A program made the translations under genes and the position numbers. Below the pieces are notes generated by a model. The model saw only the letters and a program-made list of their open reading frames with translations. It was not told where the DNA came from and ran no database searches. From Candidatus Gastranaerophilales bacterium (GTDB lineage: Bacteria; Cyanobacteriota; Vampirovibrionia; Gastranaerophilales; Gastranaerophilaceae), in assembly GCA_944323255.1 (NCBI GenBank), contig CALURU010000014.1:1-63241 (forward strand): 63,241 nucleotides of DNA, in the 5' to 3' direction. Shown in pieces: positions 35,361 to 43,338 of this stretch (positions within the stretch are counted from its first letter, which is position 1; each line of letters opens with the position of its first letter).

Positions 35361-38042
35361 CTACTTCAATGAATCAATTAATTCTTGTATAGCTTTCTGC
35401 TGTGTAGAAATTTCTTCTATTCTGGCATTTGTCTGCTCAACGAGTTCTTTAGGCGCATTAGCTACAAATTTCTCGTTTTTCATTCTGCCTTCCAGTGAAT
35501 TTCTCTCATTGGTTAATTTTTCCAGCTTCTTTTCCTGACGCTTAACTTCTGCATCTAAATCAATCAAGTCTGCAAGCGGAACTATAAGTTTCGAAGCGGA
35601 AACTACTGCAGAGGCAGACTTAGGCGGTGTCAGTGCATTCATTGCTGCGTAAGAAATATTATTAACTTTTGCAAGTCTGTGAATATACGGTTCTATTTCT
35701 TCAAATATTTCTTTCTCACTTCCTTCCGCTCTTATTTCAACATCAACAGTTGCAGATGTCGGAATATTGAAGCTTTGCCTTACGTTTCTTAATGAAGTAA
35801 TTGTGTCAAACACAAGTTTCATTTCCGCTGCTTCTTTAGGGAAGTTTAATTCTTCTGTGTAAACCGGAAAATCTGCTATAATTAAAGCTTTCGGATTTAC
35901 GCCCGTATGAGAGAATGCTCCTCTTTCTTTGCTTCCCGGAATCAAACTCCAGACTTTTTCCGTTATATGCGGCATAATCGGATGAAGCATTCTAAGCGAC
36001 ATATCAAGTACGTATCTCAAAACTCTCTGAGTATTAGCCTTGAGTTCGCTATCCTGAAGCTGAATCTTTGCGATTTCAACATACCAGTCACAATATTCAC
36101 TTCTGAAGAAATCATACAGAGTATGCGCAATTTCACCGATTCTGTATTCTTTCATGTACTGATTAACGAGTTTTGCCGTCTCATTAAGCTGATTCAATAT
36201 CCACTTGTCAACCAAAGTCAGTTTATTTTTATCAATCGGCTTATCGTCAACACCATCGAGGTTCATAAGCACGAATCTTGAAGCGTTCCAGAGTTTATTT
36301 GCAAAATTCCTTCCATATTCAAATCTTTCGTCGGAAATTTTAATATCCTGACCGCCGTATGTGCAAAGAGATGTCATTGTGAATCTTAAAGCATCACAGC
36401 CGTATTTATCTATAATTTGAACCGGATCTATTGTGTTTCCTTTGGATTTAGACATCTTCTGACCTTTTTCATCACGAATTAAACCGTGAATATAAACGGT
36501 TGAAAATGGTGCTTTGCCGGTAAATTCCAAGCCCATGGTAATCATTCTTGCCACCCAGAAAAAAATAATATCAAATCCGGTTACGAGAACTGATGTTGGG
36601 TAGAATTTCTTGAAATCATCTGTTTCGGCATTAGGAAAGCCCATCGTTGAGAAAGGCCATAAACCTGATGAGAACCAAGTGTCAAGGCAGTCTGTATCCT
36701 GTACGTAATTTTCAGAATCCGGATTTTCTTTTGCTACAACCATTTCGCCGGTTGTTTTGTGGTAATAAGCAGGAATCTGATGTCCCCACCACAATTGTCT
36801 AGAAATGCACCAGTCACGAATGTTTTCCATCCAGCCTAGATAATTCTTTTCCCATCTTTCAGGTATAAACTTAATTCTGCCGTCTTTAACCGCAGCAATA
36901 GCTTCTTTTGCTAAAGGAGCCATTTTTACAAACCACTGCTCGGAAAGAAGCGGCTCAATTGTTGTATTACATCTCTGGCACTTTCCTACGTTATGTTCGT
37001 GGTCTTTAACCCTCAAAAGGAAGTTGTTATAGCTAAGCATATCAACAACCTTCTTGCGGGCTTCGTATCTGTCCAAGCCCTGATAATCAGGCGGAACTTC
37101 TGCGCAGGCTTTCATTTTGCCTTCTTCATCAATAACCCATATAGGTGAGAAGTTATGGCGTTTGCCGACTTCATAGTCGTTTGGATCGTGGGCAGGTGTG
37201 ATTTTTACGGCACCTGTTCCGAATGATTTATCGACATATTCATCAGCAATAATCGGGATTCTTCTGCCTGAAAGCGGAATCATAACTGTTTTGCCGATGA
37301 GTTCGGAATACTTTTTATCAGAAGGGTGAACAGCAATTGCAACATCGCCGAAGATTGTTTCAGGTCTTGTTGTTGCAACGATAATTGCTCCGGGCTCTCC
37401 TACGAGCGGATAAGAAATTTCCCACAAATGCCCCTGTTCTGTTTCGTATTCGGTTTCAATGTCTGAAATTGCGCTCTGGCAGCGAGGACACCAGTTAACA
37501 ATATACGCACCTTTATAGATTAGTCCTTTGTTATATAGCGTGACAAAAACTTCTTTTACGGCTTCCGAGCAGCCTTCATCAAAAGTAAATCTTTCTCTTG
37601 AACGGTCAAAGGATGCTCCGAGTCTCTTAAACTGGTTAAGAATTGCGGATTTATGCTCGTTTGCCCATTTCCAGGTGCGTTTCAGAAATTCTTCCCTGCC
37701 TATGTCGTGGCGTGTTAGACCTTCTTTTCTTAATTCTTTTTCTACAACAGCCTGAGTTGCAATACCTGCGTGGTCTGTACCAGGAAGCCAAAGAGCTTCA
37801 TATCCGCTCATTCTGTGATAACGTGTCAAAATGTCCTGCAAAGTTCCGTCAAGAGCGTGTCCCATATGCAGAACGCCTGTTACGTTTGGAGGCGGAATAA
37901 CAATTGTAAAAGGCGGTTTTTTAGAATGAGCGTCAGCTCTAAAGTATCCGCCGTCTTCCCAGAACTTGTACATCTCTTCTTCTGTTGATTTAGCATCATA
38001 AACAGTAGGTAAATCTTCAATTCTTGTTTTAGTTTCTGTCAT
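35361..38042 (-). CDS. valS: Valyl-tRNA synthetase
   Basis: Charges tRNA-Val. 893 residues, full length. The HIGH motif is in PPNVTGVLHMGHALDG near residue 55. The CP1 editing domain contains ATTRPETIFGDVA and GTGAVKITPAHDPNDY. KMSKS is at 529-533. A C-terminal coiled coil (about 825-893) is typical of ValRS. GAGGGAT lies 8 bases before the ATG. Confidence 0.98.
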   Translation of the reverse strand: MTETKTRIEDLPTVYDAKSTEEEMYKFWEDGGYFRADAHSKKPPFTIVIPPPNVTGVLHMGHALDGTLQDILTRYHRMSGYEALWLPGTDHAGIATQAVVEKELRKEGLTRHDIGREEFLKRTWKWANEHKSAILNQFKRLGASFDRSRERFTFDEGCSEAVKEVFVTLYNKGLIYKGAYIVNWCPRCQSAISDIETEYETEQGHLWEISYPLVGEPGAIIVATTRPETIFGDVAIAVHPSDKKYSELIGKTVMIPLSGRRIPIIADEYVDKSFGTGAVKITPAHDPNDYEVGKRHNFSPIWVIDEEGKMKACAEVPPDYQGLDRYEARKKVVDMLSYNNFLLRVKDHEHNVGKCQRCNTTIEPLLSEQWFVKMAPLAKEAIAAVKDGRIKFIPERWEKNYLGWMENIRDWCISRQLWWGHQIPAYYHKTTGEMVVAKENPDSENYVQDTDCLDTWFSSGLWPFSTMGFPNAETDDFKKFYPTSVLVTGFDIIFFWVARMITMGLEFTGKAPFSTVYIHGLIRDEKGQKMSKSKGNTIDPVQIIDKYGCDALRFTMTSLCTYGGQDIKISDERFEYGRNFANKLWNASRFVLMNLDGVDDKPIDKNKLTLVDKWILNQLNETAKLVNQYMKEYRIGEIAHTLYDFFRSEYCDWYVEIAKIQLQDSELKANTQRVLRYVLDMSLRMLHPIMPHITEKVWSLIPGSKERGAFSHTGVNPKALIIADFPVYTEELNFPKEAAEMKLVFDTITSLRNVRQSFNIPTSATVDVEIRAEGSEKEIFEEIEPYIHRLAKVNNISYAAMNALTPPKSASAVVSASKLIVPLADLIDLDAEVKRQEKKLEKLTNERNSLEGRMKNEKFVANAPKELVEQTNARIEEISTQQKAIQELIDSLK

Positions 38043-38109
38043 AATTTGTTATCCCTCGCTCGTGTAAATCTAATATTAGGATAACATAAAAAAATAAAAC
38101 GAATAAAAT

Positions 38110-38155
38110 AATTTTTACCTCACCCCATCCCTCTCCTGTAAAGAGAGGGGGAAGA
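38110..38155. repeat. CCCTC/GAGGG palindromic repeat upstream of secreted protein gene
   Basis: CCTCACCCCATCCCTCTCCTG followed by AAGAGAGGGGGAAG forms an imperfect hairpin. Same family as the copies at 105, 495, 6919, 38795 and 57612. Confidence 0.6.
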
Positions 38156-38176
38156 GTTACATCAGTTAAGTGAATA

Positions 38177-38204
38177 GTGACATTCATTAAAAATTTGTTA
38201 TAAT
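38177..38204 (+). promoter_or_regulatory. Sigma-70 promoter, leaderless start
   Basis: GTGACA (38177-38182), 16 bases, TATAAT (38199-38204), then 7 bases to the ATG at 38212. No Shine-Dalgarno is present. Confidence 0.55.
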
Positions 38205-38211
38205 AAATACT

Positions 38212-38700
38212 ATGAAAAAATTTTTGATATTATTAATGCTACTCTTTTGCCCGTTTGTTTTAGCAGAAGAATACACTCTTCAGGCAGGTGTTTCCATAAA
38301 TGATGTTCCCAAGGCGTTTTTCGGAAGCTGGAGAGTTACGGCGAAACTTGATGATACAAACAGTTATGGGACTTTTAAACCTCAAAGTATAGATTTCTGG
38401 ACGCTATCCCGTGTAGGAGATAAAATAACTCTCTCAAACCCTTTTAGCGGTGCTAATGCTGACGTCTCCTTGAAATCGGTTGAGGGTAATGTTATTGTTT
38501 TTTCTAAAAAAGCTCCATATGATAATAAAATGCTAACAGATACTATTACAATAAGACTTTCCGACAATACTTTTACAGGAATAAATACCCTGAGTCTTGA
38601 ATCTTTTTCTCTCGTTGATAATCATCTGATGAAAACCGAGACGGCACGATATATGATAAGCGGCGAGAAAATTTCAGGAGAAAGTGTTTTAAAAGAATAA
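38212..38700 (+). CDS. Exported hypothetical protein
   Basis: 162 residues. Signal peptide 1-18 (MKKFLILLMLLFCPFVLA) with likely cleavage before EEYTL. The mature part is beta-rich (FFGSWRVTAKL, GDKITLSNPF, NVIVFSKKAPYDN) and suggests a small lipocalin-like or beta-barrel periplasmic protein, but no family is recognised. Preceded by a sigma-70 promoter placed for a leaderless mRNA and followed by a GC-rich hairpin. Confidence 0.75.
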   Translation: MKKFLILLMLLFCPFVLAEEYTLQAGVSINDVPKAFFGSWRVTAKLDDTNSYGTFKPQSIDFWTLSRVGDKITLSNPFSGANADVSLKSVEGNVIVFSKKAPYDNKMLTDTITIRLSDNTFTGINTLSLESFSLVDNHLMKTETARYMISGEKISGESVLKE

Positions 38701-38708
38701 AAACTTCA

Positions 38709-38729
38709 AGAGCCCCTCGTCGGGGCTCT
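38709..38729 (+). terminator. GC-rich hairpin terminator
   Basis: AGAGCCCC (38709-38716) and GGGGCTCT (38722-38729) form a perfect stem with a 5-base loop, 9 bp after the stop codon. The T tract is weak. Confidence 0.65.
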
Positions 38730-38794
38730 CGATTCATATTCGACTAGAATAATTATGTACAACTAAGGAAAAAGGAAGGTTTTTGTTTTTGTTT

Positions 38795-38822
38795 TCCCTC
38801 GCCCTTTGAAGGTGAGGGGTAA
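38795..38822. repeat. CCCTC/GAGGG palindromic repeat
   Basis: CCCTCGCCCTTTGAAGGTGA followed by GGGGT. Family member between convergent genes. Confidence 0.55.
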
Positions 38823-38856
38823 ACACTTCCGGTTTGTAGTCTTACTTCCCGGAGTG

Positions 38857-38946
38857 CCGTCATTCTGAGGGTGTGAACCCGAAGAATCTCATTTTTAGTT
38901 TTAGAGATTCTTCACCCCCGAATGGCTGTCGGGTTCAGAATGACAC
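38857..38946. repeat. Long imperfect hairpin repeat (GTCATTCTGA type)
   Basis: Outer arms GTCATTCTGA (38859-38868) and TCAGAATGAC (38935-38944) are exact complements. Inside, AGAATCTC and GAGATTCT also pair, and CCCGAA occurs on both sides. It lies in the 267-bp gap between two convergent genes. Besides this, the CCCTC repeat and the terminator, nothing else was seen in that gap. Confidence 0.75.
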
Positions 38947-38967
38947 CGGCTGCCATTCATTTGCTCA

Positions 38968-40500
38968 TTAACCTGAGAATGTTTTGTAAGAAGCTTCGAT
39001 GTTGTCGTTGATAACTTTTTCAACTGCTTCGATTTCTGTTGTAATCTGAGTTCTTTCGTTATCAAGTCTTTGAAGTTTTAATTCAAGGTTCTTATCTTCC
39101 TGTTGAATAATCTCAGTTTTAGCATTGATTTCCTGCTGTTTTTTATCATATAAGTATTGTTCGTATTCATACTGGTTGTATGCATCTTGATAAGCTGTTT
39201 CATCAGTATAAGTGCTTGCTTCAAGATCAATAGTTGTGTATGTTAACGGTTTTCCGGATTCATCATATGTAGTAGGAATAGTCATAGAAGTTATTCTGCC
39301 TGAAGTTACATCAAATTCCAACTGTGCGTAGTCATATTCAGTATTTTTAGTGTAAGCTCCGTTTGCAATGTAGTCATATGTAACTGCAGCACCGCTTCCG
39401 TCATTAACATCAGATATTAGTGCAAAGTGTATGTTGTTGTTATCATCAACGTAGAGGTAGAAGTCATCTTCATCATAATAGTTGTTGCCTGTGCTTCCTG
39501 TGCTTGATACCAATGCTGCATTTGCAATAGCATTTCGGTATCCTTCATAGTCAGTTTGGTTAATAATACCTTTGTCAACTGCTTCTTTTAAAGTGTATGG
39601 AGTTTTACCTGCAATAAGGATTCCTTCATTGTTATCAAGAGTGAAAGAAGCTTCATCTTCGGTTGTACCATTTTTCCAAAGGTAAGTAACACCATCTTTC
39701 AGTCTGTATTCTACGTTAGTTCCGCTTCCTGCAACTTGCTCAAAGTCGTCTACTGTAGAATTTCTGATAACACCGTTTTCAAAAACATAGAAGTTTTGCA
39801 ATGCATCTTTAGCAATATTTTTTTCTTCAAAATCGCCTTCAACCTGTTGGGTTATTTCAGAACCAACCGGCAAATCGCCGTTGCCTGCACTGTATAATCC
39901 GTCTGTTGCAAGAACGTATACATTCTGATCTTGGATGCTTGCAGCACTTTCACTGTCAAGTGTTACATAAGTGAATTGACCATCTTGAAGTATATATACG
40001 CTGTCACCTTCAGAATAGTTGCTTCCAGGTACGCTTTTCATATATTTCTCATTACCTGTAGGAGCTTGTGTGCCCATATTGTAACCAACGTGAACACTTG
40101 TAGAACTTCCTGCTGAACCATATGTTTGTCGTGTTACAAATTTACCGTAAACTTTTTCAGTACCTTGAGTAGTTGTAACATAGCCGGAGTTTTTATTTAA
40201 AGACTGACCGTATTCAGTAGTACCAAGTGTTACACGATATCCGCCGTCGCTTCCAGGTTTAACGTCGCTTGCATCAAATGTATATGTTGTTGCTCCATTT
40301 TCACCTGTATATTTAACACTTGTAAAATCACTTGTTGACGGTGGAGTAGGAACGGTCATTGAAAGCAAACTGTTATAAAGAGCCGTTGCCTGTTGTGATA
40401 ATATTGTTCTTTCCTGGTTAATCTGTTGACCTTGATATTCAAGGTTTGACTGTCTTGCTTGTAAACTTAATAATCTCGCTTGTGATGCTGACATTCCCAT
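38968..40500 (-). CDS. MGMSASQ-family hypothetical protein
   Basis: 510 residues, paralogue of the protein at 3976-5472. It shares the N-terminal signature MGMSASQARLLSLQARQSN, a helical first 50 residues and a C-terminal coiled coil (about 435-505, LKLQRLDNERTQITTEIEA). The middle is rich in Tyr, Thr, Gly and Asp and looks like beta-rich repeats (DNNEGILIAGKTPY, DEDDFYLYVDDNNNIHFA). No signal peptide. AAGGAGA lies 8 bases before the ATG. Preceded by a sigma-28-like promoter. Helical ends around a variable, Tyr/Thr-rich centre resemble filament subunits (inference). Confidence 0.8.
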   Translation of the reverse strand: MGMSASQARLLSLQARQSNLEYQGQQINQERTILSQQATALYNSLLSMTVPTPPSTSDFTSVKYTGENGATTYTFDASDVKPGSDGGYRVTLGTTEYGQSLNKNSGYVTTTQGTEKVYGKFVTRQTYGSAGSSTSVHVGYNMGTQAPTGNEKYMKSVPGSNYSEGDSVYILQDGQFTYVTLDSESAASIQDQNVYVLATDGLYSAGNGDLPVGSEITQQVEGDFEEKNIAKDALQNFYVFENGVIRNSTVDDFEQVAGSGTNVEYRLKDGVTYLWKNGTTEDEASFTLDNNEGILIAGKTPYTLKEAVDKGIINQTDYEGYRNAIANAALVSSTGSTGNNYYDEDDFYLYVDDNNNIHFALISDVNDGSGAAVTYDYIANGAYTKNTEYDYAQLEFDVTSGRITSMTIPTTYDESGKPLTYTTIDLEASTYTDETAYQDAYNQYEYEQYLYDKKQQEINAKTEIIQQEDKNLELKLQRLDNERTQITTEIEAVEKVINDNIEASYKTFSG

Positions 40501-40541
40501 AATTGAGTCTCCTTTTTCCTTATTTTGTTTCTATACTAGTT

Positions 40542-40596
40542 ATTACGGCATTTTTTTTTAAAACTTTAATATTTTAAGCAAAATTGTTACAAAAGT
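40542..40596 (-). promoter_or_regulatory. Sigma-28/SigF-like promoter with TGTAAC box
   Basis: Minus strand: CTTTTGTAACAATTTT, TAAAGTTT, 11 bases, GCCGTAAT (40549-40542). TGTAAC to GCC is 41 bases, as at 3878 and 23244. GCC lies 49 bases from the ATG at 40500. Confidence 0.62.
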
Positions 40597-40732
40597 TAAT
40601 ATAATATGTCTAAAATTCAATAATAGCTTGAAATTTATTTGAAGTAAAATTTTGTGTATTTTGAGAAAGCAAGTATATTTCTTGCGTAATGTCGTTATTT
40701 AAGTTACAATCAAGTAACAAGAGGAGAGGTTT

Positions 40733-41008
40733 ATGTCAGACGAAAAAGTCATAAAACTTGGGCAAAGAAATAAGGAAAAGCATACAGAGCGAGAGGTTAG
40801 ACATCATCACGAAGGTCTACAGGAACCTGTGTATTGCAGTTTTTGCGGACGACCAAATACAGAAGTTATAAAAATGGTAAAGGGACCGGGAGTTAATATT
40901 TGCTCAGAATGTACTATGATAGCTGTGCAATATTTAATTTTGAATGATAGAATGTTATCTGCTGATGCTCAGCATATTCTAGATGCTTTTTGGGGAAAAT
41001 GCAGATAG
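40733..41008 (+). CDS. Stand-alone ClpX-type zinc-finger protein
   Basis: 91 residues. Charged, His-rich N-terminus (REVRHHHEG), then a C4 zinc finger of the ClpX N-terminal type: CSFC (35, 38) and CSEC (57, 60) with the spacer PNTEVIKMVKGPGVNI. There is no AAA+ domain. In ClpX this domain dimerises and binds substrates and adaptors, so a free copy could be an adaptor or modulator. AGGAGAGG lies 4 bases before the ATG. Begins a run of plus-strand genes. Confidence 0.85.
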   Translation: MSDEKVIKLGQRNKEKHTEREVRHHHEGLQEPVYCSFCGRPNTEVIKMVKGPGVNICSECTMIAVQYLILNDRMLSADAQHILDAFWGKCR

Positions 41009-41062
41009 GTTTAAGTAAATTTATTAATTGTTACTAATCTGTTCTTATAGAGAAGAGGTCTT

Positions 41063-42658
41063 ATGAATAAAATCCAAATAAAAGCAGAAATACTTGCAAC
41101 ATTGACTGCATTAATGACATCAGGACAGCCGCAAGCATCGTTGATAACTGACTTAAAGAATATAGAAGATAAAAAAACTGTTCTGGAAGTTTTAATCAGG
41201 GAGCTTGTCAATGCCAGTGAACAGAAGGCTGTAATTATATGTTGGCTGCTTATGGAATTAATTGATAAAGATACCTTGAATGATGAGTTGTGGAATGTTA
41301 TAAAAGCTCCTGAGTATAATGATCACGTAAAAATGATTGCGTTTAACATGCTGAAGGATCTGGGGAATAAGGTTGATTATGATGTCATAAGCGGATATTT
41401 TGAACAATTTAATGAACTAATTAATAAAGAAACAAAACAGCTTTTAGAAACTGCAATTATGAATCCGGAAGCGCAGATTGACTTTATGGATTTTTTGAAT
41501 GCAATAGGAGATGACGATAAAATAATACTTATTAAATCTCTAGAGGAAGATTATGCCTATGATGCTCTGGCAAATATTTTAATACCAGTATTCTTATATT
41601 ATATAAATAATGAAGTAGGATATACTGCTCTTGATATTTTAGGTAGAACAAAATCCCAGCTTGCATATCATGCACTGGAAAATGCAAAGTCTTTTGCGCC
41701 CGAGGATTTAAAGTCGAAGATTAATAAGGCTCTTTCCGAACTGAAAATGGCAGGAATAAGGGTTGATAATACAGAAGAGTTTTATCGTAATATATTAAAG
41801 GAGACAAAGCCTTATAAAATTTATACCTCTTTTCCAGATGGTCATGGAAATATGGCTATAATATTTTCCAGAATAAGGTCTAACAAAACATTGCAGTTTT
41901 TAGCAGTTGTTGTAAATCCAAGATACGGAATATTAGATTCGTTTGGGTTTAATTCCATGACAGAACAGGATTTTTACAAGATAGTTGATAAGTTTTATAA
42001 TTATCAGGAAAAATATGAAATTAGTGCCGGTGTTGCAAAGTACTTATTGCTTCAGGCGGAAGAAAATTCCCACATGAATGGTGAACAAATTCCATATGAG
42101 TATATTTGCTGGCAGAGTATTTTGTTGGATATAGAGCCGGAAAAACCGGTAATAAATCTTGATAAAAAAGAATTAAACCAGAAGGATATTGATAAGCTTT
42201 GTCTAAGCCCTTATGTCCAGAATTGGTTTTTTGACGAGATTACTTCTGACGAGTTTAAGGTGTTTATAGATAAATTGTCGGCTGAATTTAAGAATAATAA
42301 TTTTAATGTAGATTTAGACAAATTTATAGCGGATAATTTTGACTATATTTATACTGCTCAGGAGCTTGCATACAAGTTAATAACTTTTAATATTGCTGCT
42401 TATTTAAGGCTTTTGAAAGGTGATAAGGAATTAGCCGGAGTTTTATATTCTCTCGGGTCGAATTACAGCTTTTTAACAAACATTTTAAGAAAGAGCATAT
42501 ATGAGTATTATGTAGGCAAACGTTATCTTTTGAAAAATCAGCGTAAGGCTTCAAATATCTTTGAGAAAAAGACACAGGCAAATGCGGATGATTTTAAACT
42601 TTTGCAGCTTGATATGATAATATCAAGTATAGAGGCAAGGTGGGTTGATAATGCATAA
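41063..42658 (+). CDS. Helical-repeat hypothetical protein
   Basis: 531 residues, predicted mostly alpha-helical. The first half has HEAT-like repeats (for example ILIPVFLYYINNEVGYTALDIL and KSQLAYHALENAKSF). No signal peptide or membrane segment. The C-terminus overlaps the yqgF start. The operon position next to yqgF suggests a housekeeping role, but nothing specific can be assigned. Confidence 0.7.
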   Translation: MNKIQIKAEILATLTALMTSGQPQASLITDLKNIEDKKTVLEVLIRELVNASEQKAVIICWLLMELIDKDTLNDELWNVIKAPEYNDHVKMIAFNMLKDLGNKVDYDVISGYFEQFNELINKETKQLLETAIMNPEAQIDFMDFLNAIGDDDKIILIKSLEEDYAYDALANILIPVFLYYINNEVGYTALDILGRTKSQLAYHALENAKSFAPEDLKSKINKALSELKMAGIRVDNTEEFYRNILKETKPYKIYTSFPDGHGNMAIIFSRIRSNKTLQFLAVVVNPRYGILDSFGFNSMTEQDFYKIVDKFYNYQEKYEISAGVAKYLLLQAEENSHMNGEQIPYEYICWQSILLDIEPEKPVINLDKKELNQKDIDKLCLSPYVQNWFFDEITSDEFKVFIDKLSAEFKNNNFNVDLDKFIADNFDYIYTAQELAYKLITFNIAAYLRLLKGDKELAGVLYSLGSNYSFLTNILRKSIYEYYVGKRYLLKNQRKASNIFEKKTQANADDFKLLQLDMIISSIEARWVDNA

Positions 42659-43049
42659 AGTTATGGCTCTGGATGTCGGGACAAAACGTATAGGTGTTGC
42701 TTTAAGTGATTATTTGCAGGTAATAGCAACACCGTGTATTTGTATTCAAAGAGAACCGGAAGAGAAGGCCATAGAAGAGATTACGAAAATTGCCAGAGAA
42801 AACAGGGTAGAAAAAATTGTAGTTGGTGTCCCGATTAATATGGATGGGACTTTAGGAGCGCAGGCGCAGAATTGTATAGATTTTTCACAAAAATTGGTTG
42901 GTTTTGATATAATATTAGAAGATGAACGCCTAACTTCAGAAGAGGCAGAGGAAAGGCTTCGTGAAAGAAAAATAGATTTTAGAAAAAATAAAGGTCTTGT
43001 AGATATAGAAAGTGCCTGTATAATATTAGAACAGTATTTAGGGAAATGA
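42651..43049 (+). CDS. yqgF: Putative pre-16S rRNA nuclease / RuvX
   Basis: 132 residues from the ATG at 42651, which overlaps the upstream stop. RNase H-like fold with MALDVGTKRIGVALSD (first acidic residue), VVGVPINMDGTLGAQA, EDERLTSEEAEERL and the final Asp in VDIESACIILEQYL. Processes 16S rRNA 5' ends; older annotations call it a Holliday junction resolvase. A DUF1292 gene follows, the usual neighbour. Confidence 0.94.
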   Translation: MHKVMALDVGTKRIGVALSDYLQVIATPCICIQREPEEKAIEEITKIARENRVEKIVVGVPINMDGTLGAQAQNCIDFSQKLVGFDIILEDERLTSEEAEERLRERKIDFRKNKGLVDIESACIILEQYLGK

Positions 43050-43336
43050 TTATGAGTGATGAAATTCAAGAAAACGAGCAGCAGTATGTAGAGATTTTTG
43101 GCGAAGATGGTCAGATTATAAAGTGTGAAATCTATGATATTGTAGATTATGATAACAAAACTTATGCAATGCTTCTTCCGACGACAGAGGATAAAAATGA
43201 TGAAGATTCAGAAGTGATTGTTATGGAATATGTAGAGGAAGGCGAGGACGGATATTTCAAAAATATTGATGATGACGCTGAATTTCAAAGAGTGTGTGAA
43301 TATATAGAATCATTAGATGATGAAGAAGGTGAATAA
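43046..43336 (+). CDS. DUF1292 family protein
   Basis: 96 acidic residues. The DUF1292 core is YVEIFGEDGQIIKCEIYDIVDY followed by YAMLLPTTE and EVIVMEYVEEGE. Function unknown. The yqgF-DUF1292 order (yrzB in Bacillus) is widely conserved and supports the call. It overlaps yqgF by 4 bp (ATGA). An alternative ATG lies at 43052. Confidence 0.88.
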   Translation: MIMSDEIQENEQQYVEIFGEDGQIIKCEIYDIVDYDNKTYAMLLPTTEDKNDEDSEVIVMEYVEEGEDGYFKNIDDDAEFQRVCEYIESLDDEEGE

Positions 43337-43338
43337 GT

